From assembly GCF_029541745.1 (NCBI RefSeq), contig NZ_CP089746.1, positions 6,395,559 through 6,459,558 on the forward strand: DNA of 64,000 bases. The letters are read 5' to 3'. This stretch comes from Streptomyces sp. LX-29. GTDB lineage: Bacteria; Actinomycetota; Actinomycetes; Streptomycetales; Streptomycetaceae. Both the position numbers and the translations under genes were made by a program. How positions within the stretch are numbered: position 1 is the first letter of the stretch; the number at the start of each line of letters is the position of its first letter. Below the pieces are notes generated by a model. That model worked only from the letters and a program-made list of their open reading frames with translations, made no database searches and was not told the DNA's origin. Positions 26,574 through 35,170 of the stretch are shown in pieces.

Positions 26574-26599
26574 GCCGGCCTGCCGCGCGCGGCCCGGTG

Positions 26600-26715
26600 C
26601 TCGCCGTGGGCGCGCGTTCTCTCCGTGGGCGGGGGCATGGCGTTCCGTGGGCGCGCGGGCATGGCGACCTCTCCGTGAGCGGACATGGCGACCTCTCCGT
26701 GAGCGCGCGGACATG
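26600..26715. repeat. Imperfect tandem repeats downstream of ohrR
   Basis: Units of the type atggcgacctctccgtgagcg recur. Two near-identical copies lie at 26661-26681 and 26685-26705 (24-nt period), with looser copies on both sides ending in catggcg. Non-coding. Confidence 0.6.
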
Positions 26716-26754
26716 GCGATCGGCCCTCATCCGCGCACGATGAGGGCCGATCGC
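26716..26754. terminator. Bidirectional terminator between ohrR and LPMO gene
   Basis: A perfect 15-bp stem (26716-26730 / 26740-26754) with a 9-nt loop, followed by gactacggccggac direct repeats up to 26840. Confidence 0.85.
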
Positions 26755-26859
26755 CGGTCGAGCACCGCTCGGCCGCGGCCGGACTATGACCGACTACGGC
26801 CGGACGGAGACCTGACTACGGCCGGACTACGACCTGACTACGGGGTCGCCGCCCGCGGC

Positions 26860-27744
26860 TCAGGCGCGGCGGTGCTTGGCCCTCCTGCGCCGCTGCTCGT
26901 TCGCGAAGAGCAGCGCGGTCGCCGCGGCCGCCGCGACGGCCGCGGCGCCGCCCATGGACAGCCTGGAGTCGTCGCTGCTGCCGTGCGCGTCGCCCATGCC
27001 CATGCCGTCGTGGCGCACCGTGGACTTGTCGGCGCCCGCGGCGATCTGCTTCTCGGTCGGCGCCTTCGCGAGCGGACCCGCCTTCGCGGCCTTGGTGGCC
27101 TTGGCGGAGTTACCGAAGACGACGTCCGAGCAGAGGTAGAACGCCTCGGGGCTGTCGGTGCGCTGCCAGATGCCGTAGATCAGATGGCGTCCGGTCCTGG
27201 CCGGCACGTTCCCGGAGAAGTGGTAGTAGCCGTCGGGCGCGTTCAGCGTGGTGGGGGTGGTCGCGAACGGCGTCGACTCCAGGTCCGACCACTTCAGCGG
27301 CTTGGTCGGGTCATAGCCCGGCTTGGTGAGGTACAGCTCCATGGTGCCGCGGTGCTTGGCCGTGACCCGGTAGCGGAAGTCGTGCTTCCCGGCCGTCAGC
27401 CGGCTGGACGGCCAGTCGGTGCGCGGCATGTCCAGGGCCTTGTACTTGTCGCGGCCCGCGCTGCACAGCTTGCCGTCCGGTATCGCCTTGCGGTGCTGGC
27501 CGTTGACGGCCGGGAGGTTGACCTCGTTCCAGTCGTACAGCGGCTGGGTGCCGCTCATGGCGACCAGCGCCTTACAGGCCGGGGAGTCCGGGCTCTCGGG
27601 GTTCTCCGCGAAACAGGCCGAGATCCGGCTCACCGGGTCGTGCATGGAGCCGTGCGCCCCGGCCGGAACGGCGGGCAGCGCGACGAGTGCGGCCGGCACG
27701 ATGCCGAGCACGGCGATGCGCGCGGCTTTGCGGCGAGCGTGCAT
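26860..27744 (-). CDS. AA10 lytic polysaccharide monooxygenase with C-terminal membrane anchor
   Basis: A 294-aa secreted copper enzyme that oxidatively cleaves chitin or cellulose. The signal peptide (residues 1-30, ends AGA) is cut before His31, giving the N-terminal His of the copper brace (HGSMHDP). The second ligand is His131 in TAKHRGTMELYLT, and the axial Phe202 lies in AFYLCSDVVF. After a linker (residues 215-255) there is a hydrophobic segment (residues 261-280) followed by a strongly basic end (NEQRRRRAKHRRA), so the enzyme should stay anchored rather than be released. There is no carbohydrate-binding module. A DasR-like site lies 228 nt upstream. Confidence 0.92.
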   Translation of the reverse strand: MHARRKAARIAVLGIVPAALVALPAVPAGAHGSMHDPVSRISACFAENPESPDSPACKALVAMSGTQPLYDWNEVNLPAVNGQHRKAIPDGKLCSAGRDKYKALDMPRTDWPSSRLTAGKHDFRYRVTAKHRGTMELYLTKPGYDPTKPLKWSDLESTPFATTPTTLNAPDGYYHFSGNVPARTGRHLIYGIWQRTDSPEAFYLCSDVVFGNSAKATKAAKAGPLAKAPTEKQIAAGADKSTVRHDGMGMGDAHGSSDDSRLSMGGAAAVAAAAATALLFANEQRRRRAKHRRA

Positions 27745-28094
27745 GAAGAAGTCTCCCTCGATGGTGGGGGTGAGAGTGAAGCTGAGGCGGGTGAGGCAGA
27801 TGGCTACGGCTGTGGGTTGGGGGGTGTTGTCATGGCTGAGATTTGGGGGGTTCGTGGTGTCGCGCGGCATGGGAACGGGCGCGCCGACGCCGCCGCCGTA
27901 ACGCGGCATCGCGGCCCTGACTCACCCGCCGTCGCACTCAACACGCTAGCTCTGACCGGCGGTTGAGTCACTGGTCCAGACCAGATCTGTCGGATTCTTA
28001 TGGCGGGGTTATGGATTGCTTGAGGCGGCCATCAGGCTGTCGCCGTGACACCGGTCGGTGGTGGCGGATTCGGGTGGCGTGGCAGGGTGGACAC
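27745..28094. other. Divergent control region between LPMO and carboxyltransferase genes
   Basis: A 350-bp spacer with AT-richer blocks at 27770-27870 and 27935-28030. It contains a DasR/chitin-type operator (27972-27983). No ORF with support. Confidence 0.5.
27972..27983. promoter_or_regulatory. DasR-responsive element-like / chitinase repeat-like operator
   Basis: TGGTCCAGACCA matches the DasR element core TGGTCTAGACCA at 11 of 12 positions. It also equals the Streptomyces chitinase-promoter repeat TGGTCCAGACCT at 11 of 12. DasR represses chitin-use genes until glucosamine-6-phosphate rises. Its location upstream of an AA10 gene fits. Confidence 0.7.
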
Positions 28095-29834
28095 ATGACC
28101 GGAACCCGTCCGCGCACGCCCGTCCTCCAGCTGATCGAGACCGTTGTCGACCCCGACAGCTGGCAATCCTGGGACGTGCCGGTCCAGGTCACCCCCGCCG
28201 ACCCGGACTACCGAGCCGATCTGGAGCGGGCGCGCGAGCGCACCGGCCTCGACGAGTCGGTGATCACCGGCGAAGGGCGGCTGCGGGGACGCCGGGTGGC
28301 GGTCGTGGCCTGCGAGTTCGCCTTTCTGGCCGGGTCCATCGGGGTGGCCGCGGGGGAGCGGCTGGTGCGGGCCGTGGAGCGGGCCACCCGAGAGCGGCTG
28401 CCGTTGCTGGCCGCGCCCGCCTCGGGAGGCACCCGGATGCAGGAGGGCACCATCGCCTTCCTCCAGATGGTGAAGGTCGCCGCGGCGATCACCGAGCACA
28501 AGGCGGCCGGTCTGCCCTACCTCGTCTATCTGCGCCACCCCACCACCGGCGGAGTCCTCGCCTCCTGGGGCTCCCTCGGCCATGTCACCGCGGCCGAGCC
28601 GGGCGCCCTGATCGGCTTCCTGGGCCCGCGGGTCCACGAGGCCCTGTACGGCGAGGAGTTCCCGCCCGGCGTCCAACTCGCGGAGAACCTGCTGGCCAAC
28701 GGTCTGGTCGACGCGGTGCTGCCCGCCGACGGACTCGCCACCGCGACCGCGCGTGCGCTGCGGGTGCTCTGCTCGGACGGCACGGACGCGGTCGACGACG
28801 ACGGCGGTGTGGGCGGCGACGGCGGTGTGGGCGGCGACGGCGGTGTGGTCGGTGACGGCGGCGCGGGCGGCGGCGGCAACGTGGACGGTGACGGCGGTGG
28901 GGGCAGGGGAGTGGGCGCGGACGGCGAGACAGAGGCGGGCGTCGTCTCCGGTCCCGGCGCGACGGGGCCCGGCGCACCGTCCACCGCGGAGTCCATCCGG
29001 CGCTCCCGGCGTCCCGAACGCCCCGGTGTGGTGGAGCTGTTGCGGGTCGCGGCCCGGGACGTCACCCCGCTGAGCGGCACCGGCGCCGGCGAGCACGACC
29101 CGGGGCTGCTGCTCGCGCTGGCGCGGGTGGGCGGCGCCCCGTGCGTGGTCCTCGGGCACGACCGCGGCGACCACCCCGGCCAAGGCGTCGGGCAGGCCCT
29201 CGGCCCGGCCGGGCTGCGCACCGCCCGGCGCGGCATGCGGATCGCCGCCGAGCTCGGCCTGCCGCTGCTCACCGTGGTCGACACCGCGGGCGCGGCGCTC
29301 AGCAAGGAGGCCGAAGAGGGCGGCCTCGCGGGGGAGATCGCCCGTTGCCTGGCCGACATGGTGACGCTGCCGGCGCCGACGCTGTGCCTGCTGCTGGGCC
29401 AGGGCGCCGGCGGAGCCGCGCTCGCCCTGCTTCCCGCGGACCGCGTGGTGGCGGCCCGGCACGCCTGGCTGTCCCCGCTCCCCCCGGAGGGGGCCTCCGC
29501 GATCCTCTACCGCACCACGGACCGGGCCTACGAGGTCGCCGACCGCCAGGGGGTCAGCTCCGCGGATCTGCTCGCCCACGGCATCGTGGACCGCATCGTG
29601 GAGGAGACGGCGGAGGAGACGGCGGAGGAGACGGCGGAGGACAGGGGGGCCGAGGCCGCGGCGGACGCGTCGGCGGACGTCACTGTGACCGACGCGGCGG
29701 ACCGCCCGCGCGCCTTCCTCACTCGTCTGGGTGAGGTCCTCGGCGCCGAACTCGCCGCCCTGCGCGCCCAGGACCGCACCGAGCGGCTCGCCGCCCGCCG
29801 CGCCCGGCACCGCGGCCTGGGGCTGCCGGGCTGA
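28095..29834 (+). CDS. Acyl/acetyl-CoA carboxylase carboxyltransferase, fused beta and alpha halves
   Basis: A 579-aa carboxyltransferase with an N-terminal AccD-like half (residues 1-232; GEGRLRGRRVAVVACEFAFLAGSIGVAAGERL, SGGTRMQEG) and an AccA-like half (about 320-579; DTAGAALSKEAEEGGLAGEIA, LLGQGAGGAALALLPADRV). The halves are joined by a Gly/Asp linker (residues 233-275) built from an 18-nt repeat. A second 12-nt repeat encodes EETA x3 near residue 505. There is no zinc ribbon. No biotin carboxylase or biotin carrier gene is nearby, so it must share an AccA1/A2-type subunit encoded elsewhere. The acyl-CoA substrate is unknown. ATG 28095 follows AGGGTGG. Confidence 0.88.
   Translation: MTGTRPRTPVLQLIETVVDPDSWQSWDVPVQVTPADPDYRADLERARERTGLDESVITGEGRLRGRRVAVVACEFAFLAGSIGVAAGERLVRAVERATRERLPLLAAPASGGTRMQEGTIAFLQMVKVAAAITEHKAAGLPYLVYLRHPTTGGVLASWGSLGHVTAAEPGALIGFLGPRVHEALYGEEFPPGVQLAENLLANGLVDAVLPADGLATATARALRVLCSDGTDAVDDDGGVGGDGGVGGDGGVVGDGGAGGGGNVDGDGGGGRGVGADGETEAGVVSGPGATGPGAPSTAESIRRSRRPERPGVVELLRVAARDVTPLSGTGAGEHDPGLLLALARVGGAPCVVLGHDRGDHPGQGVGQALGPAGLRTARRGMRIAAELGLPLLTVVDTAGAALSKEAEEGGLAGEIARCLADMVTLPAPTLCLLLGQGAGGAALALLPADRVVAARHAWLSPLPPEGASAILYRTTDRAYEVADRQGVSSADLLAHGIVDRIVEETAEETAEETAEDRGAEAAADASADVTVTDAADRPRAFLTRLGEVLGAELAALRAQDRTERLAARRARHRGLGLPG
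28803..28874 (+). repeat. 18-nt in-frame tandem repeat (Gly/Asp linker)
   Basis: Four tandem 18-nt units, the first two identical (GGCGGTGTGGGCGGCGAC), encode a GGVGGD linker between the two carboxyltransferase halves. Confidence 0.85.
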
Positions 29835-30136
29835 ACCGCCGACGCCCCTCCGGCGCCGGCGCTCTCGGGGCCTCGACGCGGGGTGAGAGATGAAGCTCCC
29901 GCCCGGCGAGGCGAATTGAAACTTAGGCATGCCTAACCTAATGTCTCACCGTGCAAGAAACCGATCTTGACGCGAGACGGTCAGCTGACGCCGCCCCCAC
30001 CCCCGGCGGCACCACCGGGGTGTAGCCCCGTACCGCCATCCGTACCGCGATCTGGCGCCGGGCCGCGCACCGCACACCACGGCGACGCCCCACGTCCAGA
30101 CACTCCGGAACCGAACCCCTGAAAGGCACGCTCCCC
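29835..30136. other. Leader and promoter region of the siderophore operon
   Basis: A 302-bp region holding the iron box (29923-29941). Downstream of it runs about 195 nt of leader with no ORF before GTG 30137. Confidence 0.5.
29923..29941. promoter_or_regulatory. Iron box (DmdR1/IdeR operator)
   Basis: TTAGGCATGCCTAACCTAA matches the actinomycete iron-box consensus TTAGGTTAGGCTAACCTAA at 15 of 19 positions, with both outer half-sites intact. In iron-replete cells DmdR1 should repress the operon starting at 30137. Confidence 0.88.
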
Positions 30137-31372
30137 GTGCGGCTTCACCTGCTGGCGCTCAACCCCACCGACTCCGTCACCCAGGGCTTCCTCCCCGCCG
30201 CGGCCCGGCTCGGGTTGGCCGTGACGTTGCTCACCGACCAGCCGGCCGCCCATGAGCTGGCCTACCGGCGCCATGCCGCGGCCGGCGGCGAGCTGCCCCC
30301 ACTGACCGTCGTCCACTGCGACGTACGCGACGCCCGCGTGGTCATCAGCCACCTCTCCGCGGCCTCCGCGCGGGAGGGCAGACGGCCGGACGCCGTCTTC
30401 ACCAACAGCGACCACCTCCAGGTCCAGGCGGCGCTCGCCGCGGAGTTCTTCGGGCTGCCGGGCAAGGACTGGCGGGCGGCGCTGCGCGCCAAGGACAAGG
30501 CGGAGCTGCGCCGGACCCTCACGGAGACCGGCGCGGACACCGTCTGGTCCGCGGAGCTCCTCCCCGGCGCGGACCCGGAGGAGCTGGCCGCGGCCGAGGT
30601 GCCGTACCCCTGTGTCGTCAAGCCGCGCGAGGGGGTGGCCAGCGAGGACGTGGTGCTGGTCGCGGACCGCGCGGAGCTCGTGGCGCGCTGCCGCGCCATC
30701 CAGGACCGACGCCCCGGACAGGCCCTGGTCGTCGAGGAGTTCCTGGACGGGCCGCTGCGGACCCTGGAGACCCTCGGCGACGGCACCATTCTGCACGCCC
30801 TCGCCGCCTTCCACACCGAACTCTCCCCGCCCCCTTACTTCCTGGAGGAGCGGCTCGAACTGCTCCCCGAACCGCCGCGGCCCCACACCGGCCAGGTGCT
30901 CGCCCAACTGCGGGCGCTCGGCGTCGGCTTCGGCGCCTGCCACACCGAGTACGTCGTCCAGAACGACCAGGCCCGGTTGATAGAGGTCAACTACCGGGCC
31001 ATCGGCGACCAGTGCGACCTGATGCTGGCCGAGCTGCTCGACATACCGCTGTTCGCGCACATCCTCCGCACCCACCTGGGCGAGCCGCTCCCCGCCGACC
31101 TCGGGGCGCGCACCGACGGCAGGGCGCGCATGGAGTACGTCATGGCCGACCGCGCCGGCCGGCTCGTCGCCGCGCCCCCCGCGAGCGTGCGCGTCGTCGA
31201 CGGCGTACGGCTGGACTACCGCCCGCTGCGGGAGATCGGCGAGGAACACCCGCGCTACCACACCAACCGCGACTTCCTCGGCGTGCTGCGCGCCACCGGC
31301 ACCGACCAGGGGCGCATCGACGAGGCGGTGGCCGGCTTCCTCGCCGCCCACCGCTGGGAGATCGCGTCATGA
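30137..31372 (+). CDS. ATP-grasp siderophore ligase (PvsA-like)
   Basis: A 411-aa ATP-grasp amide ligase, first gene of an iron-box-preceded operon. An N-terminal Rossmann-like part (MRLHLLALNPTDSVTQGFLPAA) leads to the ATP-binding PYPCVVKPREGVASEDVVLV and VVEEFLDG lid strand. Metal-binding residues lie in HTEYVV...RLIEVNYRAIGDQ. Such enzymes join carboxylic acids to amines; in vibrioferrin synthesis PvsA is the ATP-grasp member. The GTG 30137 start has GAAAGG upstream at a rather long spacing. The stop overlaps the next start (ATGA), so the pair is translationally coupled. Confidence 0.88.
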   Translation: MRLHLLALNPTDSVTQGFLPAAARLGLAVTLLTDQPAAHELAYRRHAAAGGELPPLTVVHCDVRDARVVISHLSAASAREGRRPDAVFTNSDHLQVQAALAAEFFGLPGKDWRAALRAKDKAELRRTLTETGADTVWSAELLPGADPEELAAAEVPYPCVVKPREGVASEDVVLVADRAELVARCRAIQDRRPGQALVVEEFLDGPLRTLETLGDGTILHALAAFHTELSPPPYFLEERLELLPEPPRPHTGQVLAQLRALGVGFGACHTEYVVQNDQARLIEVNYRAIGDQCDLMLAELLDIPLFAHILRTHLGEPLPADLGARTDGRARMEYVMADRAGRLVAAPPASVRVVDGVRLDYRPLREIGEEHPRYHTNRDFLGVLRATGTDQGRIDEAVAGFLAAHRWEIAS

Positions 31373-33342
31373 GGGCCGAGGCCGACCCGACGGCCGACAC
31401 CGACCCGACGGCCGACACCGACCCGACGGCCGACACCGACCCTCAGACGCCGCCCGCGCCCGCGCGGCCCACGCCCACGTCCTCACCCGCCGCGCCAGCG
31501 CGGCCCACGCCCACGCCCGCCGCGCCCGCGCGGCTCAACGGCGCGCCCCCGGCCACCGGCGCGGCCACCCCCGCCGACCCCGCCGAAGCCGGCCTCCTCC
31601 AGCGCGTCCTCAGCACCCTGCTCCGGGAGGACGCCTACGGGCTGCGCGCCCGCGCCCGCGCGCTGCGCCGCCCGGACGGCGACTGGCTGCGCACCCCGCT
31701 GCGCGGAGCCGGACACCTGCTGCTGCCGGTCGGGCCCGACGGCTTCCAGGGCGATCTCGCCGTCCGTCGCCCGCTGTTGGAGTACGAGCCGCCGCCCGGC
31801 GGCATGGCGCCCACCACCCACACCACGCTCGACGGGGCGCTGGCCCGGCTCAAGCAGGCCGTCGCGCCCGAGGACCACGGCCGCTACGACACCTTCGTCG
31901 CCGAGTGCCGCCGGGAGCTGGAGTCGGCGCGGGTGCTGGGCCGGGTGCGCCCCGGGGTGCTCGCCCGGCTGGCCGGCCAGTACGGCGAGCGGCCGGCCGA
32001 ACAGTGGGCGGGGCCGTCCGGCGCCGTCGCCTACGACACCCTCGCCGCCTTCCGTGGCCACCCGGTCCACCCCACCGGCCGCGCCCGCTCCGGCCTCTCG
32101 GCGGAGCAGATCCGCACCCACGCCGCCGAGTTCCACCCCGCCTTCGCGCTGCGCTGGCTCGCCCTGCCGCGCGAGGCCGTCACCGGGGACCCTGCCCAGC
32201 TGCCCGCGTGGTGGCCGTCGCCAGGGGCGCTGGGGCTGCCGCCCTTCCTGGACCACAGCCACCTCGCCCTCCCGGTCCACCCGCTGACCGCCGGGCGGGC
32301 GCTGGCCGCCGCGCGCCGCGCCTGCGGACCGTACGAGGCCCACCTGGCCGAGCGCCCCTGGCTGGACGTACGGCCGACGCTGTCGATGCGGACGGTCGCC
32401 GTCGCCGCCGATCCCACGGTGCACCTCAAACTGCCGCTGGCCACCGCCACCCTGGGCGCACGCAACCGGCGCTCCATCAAGCCCGGCACGCTCACCGACG
32501 GGGCGGTGGCGCAGCGGCTGCTGGAGGCGGTGCTCGCCCGCGAACCCCGGCTGGCCGCGACCGTGCTGCTCGCCGACGAGACCACCCACCTCCACGCCGA
32601 CCAGGAGTTCCTGGCCGCGCTCATACGTCGACAGCCCACCGGACTCGGCCACTGCCAGGTGGTGCCCATAGCCGCGCTGCTGGCCCGCACCCCGAGCGGG
32701 GCGCTGGTCGCCGACGCGCTCGCCGACCGCTTCTACGGCGGAGACCTGACCGCGTTCCTCGACGCCTACCTGACCGTCCTGTTCGACGTCCACACCACGC
32801 TCTTCGGCTACGGCATCGCGCTGGAGTCGCACCAGCAGAACACCTCCCTGGTGGTGGACGCCCCGGACGGGCGCCCCCGACTGCGGCTGCTGATCAAGGA
32901 CCACGACGGACCGCGGGTCTTCGCCGTACGACTGGCCGGCGTGCTCGGCGGAGCGGCCGCCGCCGACCTGTGCGGGTTCGACGACCGCAGGATCCTCACC
33001 CGCGGCGACGGGCCGGTCGCCGACGTCTTCACCACCATCACCGTGCACCTGTGCGCCGCCGCGCTCGCCTTCGAACTCGCCGCGCTGGGCCGGCTGCCGC
33101 TCGACCCGCTGCTGCGGCTGCTGCGTACCCGGCTCGCCGAGGCCGTCCACCGGCTGGACGGCACCGCGCCCGGCGCGCCCGGGGCCGTGCTGCGCGCCAG
33201 GGTGCTGGACGCCCGCCGGCTGCCGGTCAAGGCGATGGTCACCGCGGGCACCCTCTACACCAAGGAGCGCTCCCGCGCCGCCGACATCAACAAGCACTAC
33301 ACCAGCGGGCCGAACTACCTGCTGCGTGGACGCCCCCGGTGA
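31369..33342 (+). CDS. IucA/IucC-family NIS siderophore synthetase 1
   Basis: A 657-aa NRPS-independent siderophore synthetase, which adenylates a carboxylate of citrate or a citryl intermediate and couples it to an amine or alcohol. ATG 31369 overlaps the previous stop. Residues 1-70 are a low-complexity leader (DPTADT x3, then Pro/Ala), so the catalytic part begins near residue 75 (LLQRVLSTLLREDAYG). Family marks include GHPVHPTGRARSGLS, LPVHPLTAGR, MRTVAVAADPTVHLKLPLATATLGARNRRSIKP, ESHQQNTSL and KDHDGPRVF. The FhuF-like C-terminal part follows (LPVKAMVTAGTLYTKE). It could be the PvsB or PvsD counterpart; sequence alone does not decide which. Confidence 0.92.
   Translation: MRAEADPTADTDPTADTDPTADTDPQTPPAPARPTPTSSPAAPARPTPTPAAPARLNGAPPATGAATPADPAEAGLLQRVLSTLLREDAYGLRARARALRRPDGDWLRTPLRGAGHLLLPVGPDGFQGDLAVRRPLLEYEPPPGGMAPTTHTTLDGALARLKQAVAPEDHGRYDTFVAECRRELESARVLGRVRPGVLARLAGQYGERPAEQWAGPSGAVAYDTLAAFRGHPVHPTGRARSGLSAEQIRTHAAEFHPAFALRWLALPREAVTGDPAQLPAWWPSPGALGLPPFLDHSHLALPVHPLTAGRALAAARRACGPYEAHLAERPWLDVRPTLSMRTVAVAADPTVHLKLPLATATLGARNRRSIKPGTLTDGAVAQRLLEAVLAREPRLAATVLLADETTHLHADQEFLAALIRRQPTGLGHCQVVPIAALLARTPSGALVADALADRFYGGDLTAFLDAYLTVLFDVHTTLFGYGIALESHQQNTSLVVDAPDGRPRLRLLIKDHDGPRVFAVRLAGVLGGAAAADLCGFDDRRILTRGDGPVADVFTTITVHLCAAALAFELAALGRLPLDPLLRLLRTRLAEAVHRLDGTAPGAPGAVLRARVLDARRLPVKAMVTAGTLYTKERSRAADINKHYTSGPNYLLRGRPR
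31384..31437 (+). repeat. 18-nt in-frame tandem repeat at the 5' end of NIS synthetase 1
   Basis: Three identical copies of GACCCGACGGCCGACACC encode DPTADT x3 directly after the start. Confidence 0.9.
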
Positions 33343-33430
33343 CCCTCGCCCGCCGGCCGGCGCCGCAGCCCGGCCCGCCGCCACCCGCCACCCGCTCCCC
33401 CCGCCGTACCGCACCCGTCGGAGCCGCCGC

Positions 33431-35170
33431 ATGCCCCCGTCCCGAACCGTCGTGGCCCACCCCGACCACGTCGTCGCCCACACCCTCCTCAACTGCCTGC
33501 TCCGCGAGGTCTCGACACCCGAGCGCCACACCACCGTCGTCGACGGCCGGCTGCTGCTGCGGCTGCCGCACAGCGACACGGTGCTGCGGGTCGCGCTGCG
33601 TCGCACCTCGCTGATCGGCGCGCACCGGTTCAACGGGCCGGTCACCGAGCGGCGCGACGCCGGCTGGGCCGAGCTCGGCTGGCGGGAGCTGGCCGAACGG
33701 ATCGACCGGGAGCTGCGGCTGCGCACCGGCGCCGCCAACGACGAGTTCCTGGAGCAGGTCGCCGCCAGCCACGCCGGGGTCAGCGCCGCGCTGGACCTGG
33801 CGGACCGCCCGGCGGCCGACGACGCGCCCGACGACCCGTATCTGGAGTCGGAGCAGTCGCTGGCCTTCGGACACCGCTTCCACCCCACCCCCAAGGCGCG
33901 CACCGGCAGCGCCGGGCAGTGGCGGCGCTTCGCCCCCGAGGCCCGGGCCCGCTTCCCGCTGCACCACCTGGCGGTGCGGCGGGAGCTGGTGCGGGAGGAG
34001 ACGGCGCGGGCCGGCGCGCTGGCCGCCCTCGATCGGCAGCGGACCGTCCCCGACGGCTACCGACTACTGCCCGCGCACCCCTGGCAGTACGCCATGCTGC
34101 GCGACCACCCCGCGCTGCGCGCCGCGCAGGCCCGCGGCGATGTGCTCGACCTCGGCCCCGGCGGCGGCGACTTCGCGCCCACCGCCTCCGTCCGCACCCT
34201 CTACGACGGTCGCGACTTCCTCAAGTTCAGCCTCAACGTGCGGATCACCAACTGCCTGCGCAAGAACGCCGACTACGAGCTGTCCGGCGCGGTGGCGCTG
34301 ACCCGGCTGCTGGAGCCGGTCGCCCACGACCTCGCCGCCCGCTTCGACGGCTGCGAACTGCTGCGCGAACCCGGCTACCGCACGCTCGACCTGGGGGAGC
34401 GCTCTCTCACCGAGGGGCTCGGCGTCATCGTGCGGGAGGGGCTGGCCGCCCGGCTGCGCCCCGGCCTCACCGGGCTGCTGGCGGCCGCGGTCGCCGACGA
34501 GTACCCGACCGGGCGCGCCCAGGTGTCCCGGCTGCTCGACGGCGCCGGACCCGAGGAGACGCTCGCCTGGTGGGAGGCGTACCTCGCGCTGCTGGTGCCG
34601 CCCGTGCTGGCCGCCTACCTCGACCACGGCGTGGTCCTCGAACCGCACCTGCAGAACGTGGTGGTCGGCGTCGACGGTGCCGGGCTGCCGCGCCAGGTGC
34701 TCTTCCGCGACCTGGAGGGCACCAAGCTGCTGCCCGACCGGCACGCGGACGTGCTCGCCGCGCTCCCCACCGCCGTGGCCCGCCCGCTCACCTACGACCG
34801 CGAGCGCGGCTGGGACCGGGTCGTCTACTGCCTGATCGTCAACCACCTCGCCGAGCTGCTGGCCGCGCTCGCCGACCGGCAGCCGCGGCTGGAGCCCGCG
34901 CTGTGGTCCGCGCTGCGCCGGGTGCTGGCCGCCCGCGCCGCCGCCCACGGCCGCCCACCCGCCCTGGCCGCGCTGCTGGCCGGGGCGCCGCTGCCGGCCA
35001 AGGCCAATCTCCTCACCCGCTGGGGCCGCAAGGCCGACCGCGACGCCGGATACGTCCGCATCGCCAACCCCCTGGCGGCCGACCTGCTCTCCGAAGCCGC
35101 CCGTTCCGCGGCCCCGCGGCCCGCGCCGGCGCTGCTCACCGCCCGATCCGACCCCTGGAGCGCCCAGTGA
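33431..35170 (+). CDS. IucA/IucC-family NIS siderophore synthetase 2
   Basis: A 579-aa second NIS synthetase. I chose ATG 33431 (MPPSRTVVAHPDHVV, GGAG upstream) over GTG 33326, which would overlap the previous gene but has no ribosome-binding site. Conserved blocks: FGHRFHPTPKARTGS, LLPAHPWQY, PTASVRTLYDGRDFLKFSLNVRITNCLRKN, VVLEPHLQNVVVGVD and LFRDLEGTKLL. The C-terminal part (LPAKANLLTRWGRKADR) is the FhuF-like segment. Having two synthetases of different subfamily beside an ATP-grasp ligase and a decarboxylase is the vibrioferrin-type set. The stop overlaps the decarboxylase start (GTGA). Confidence 0.92.
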   Translation: MPPSRTVVAHPDHVVAHTLLNCLLREVSTPERHTTVVDGRLLLRLPHSDTVLRVALRRTSLIGAHRFNGPVTERRDAGWAELGWRELAERIDRELRLRTGAANDEFLEQVAASHAGVSAALDLADRPAADDAPDDPYLESEQSLAFGHRFHPTPKARTGSAGQWRRFAPEARARFPLHHLAVRRELVREETARAGALAALDRQRTVPDGYRLLPAHPWQYAMLRDHPALRAAQARGDVLDLGPGGGDFAPTASVRTLYDGRDFLKFSLNVRITNCLRKNADYELSGAVALTRLLEPVAHDLAARFDGCELLREPGYRTLDLGERSLTEGLGVIVREGLAARLRPGLTGLLAAAVADEYPTGRAQVSRLLDGAGPEETLAWWEAYLALLVPPVLAAYLDHGVVLEPHLQNVVVGVDGAGLPRQVLFRDLEGTKLLPDRHADVLAALPTAVARPLTYDRERGWDRVVYCLIVNHLAELLAALADRQPRLEPALWSALRRVLAARAAAHGRPPALAALLAGAPLPAKANLLTRWGRKADRDAGYVRIANPLAADLLSEAARSAAPRPAPALLTARSDPWSAQ

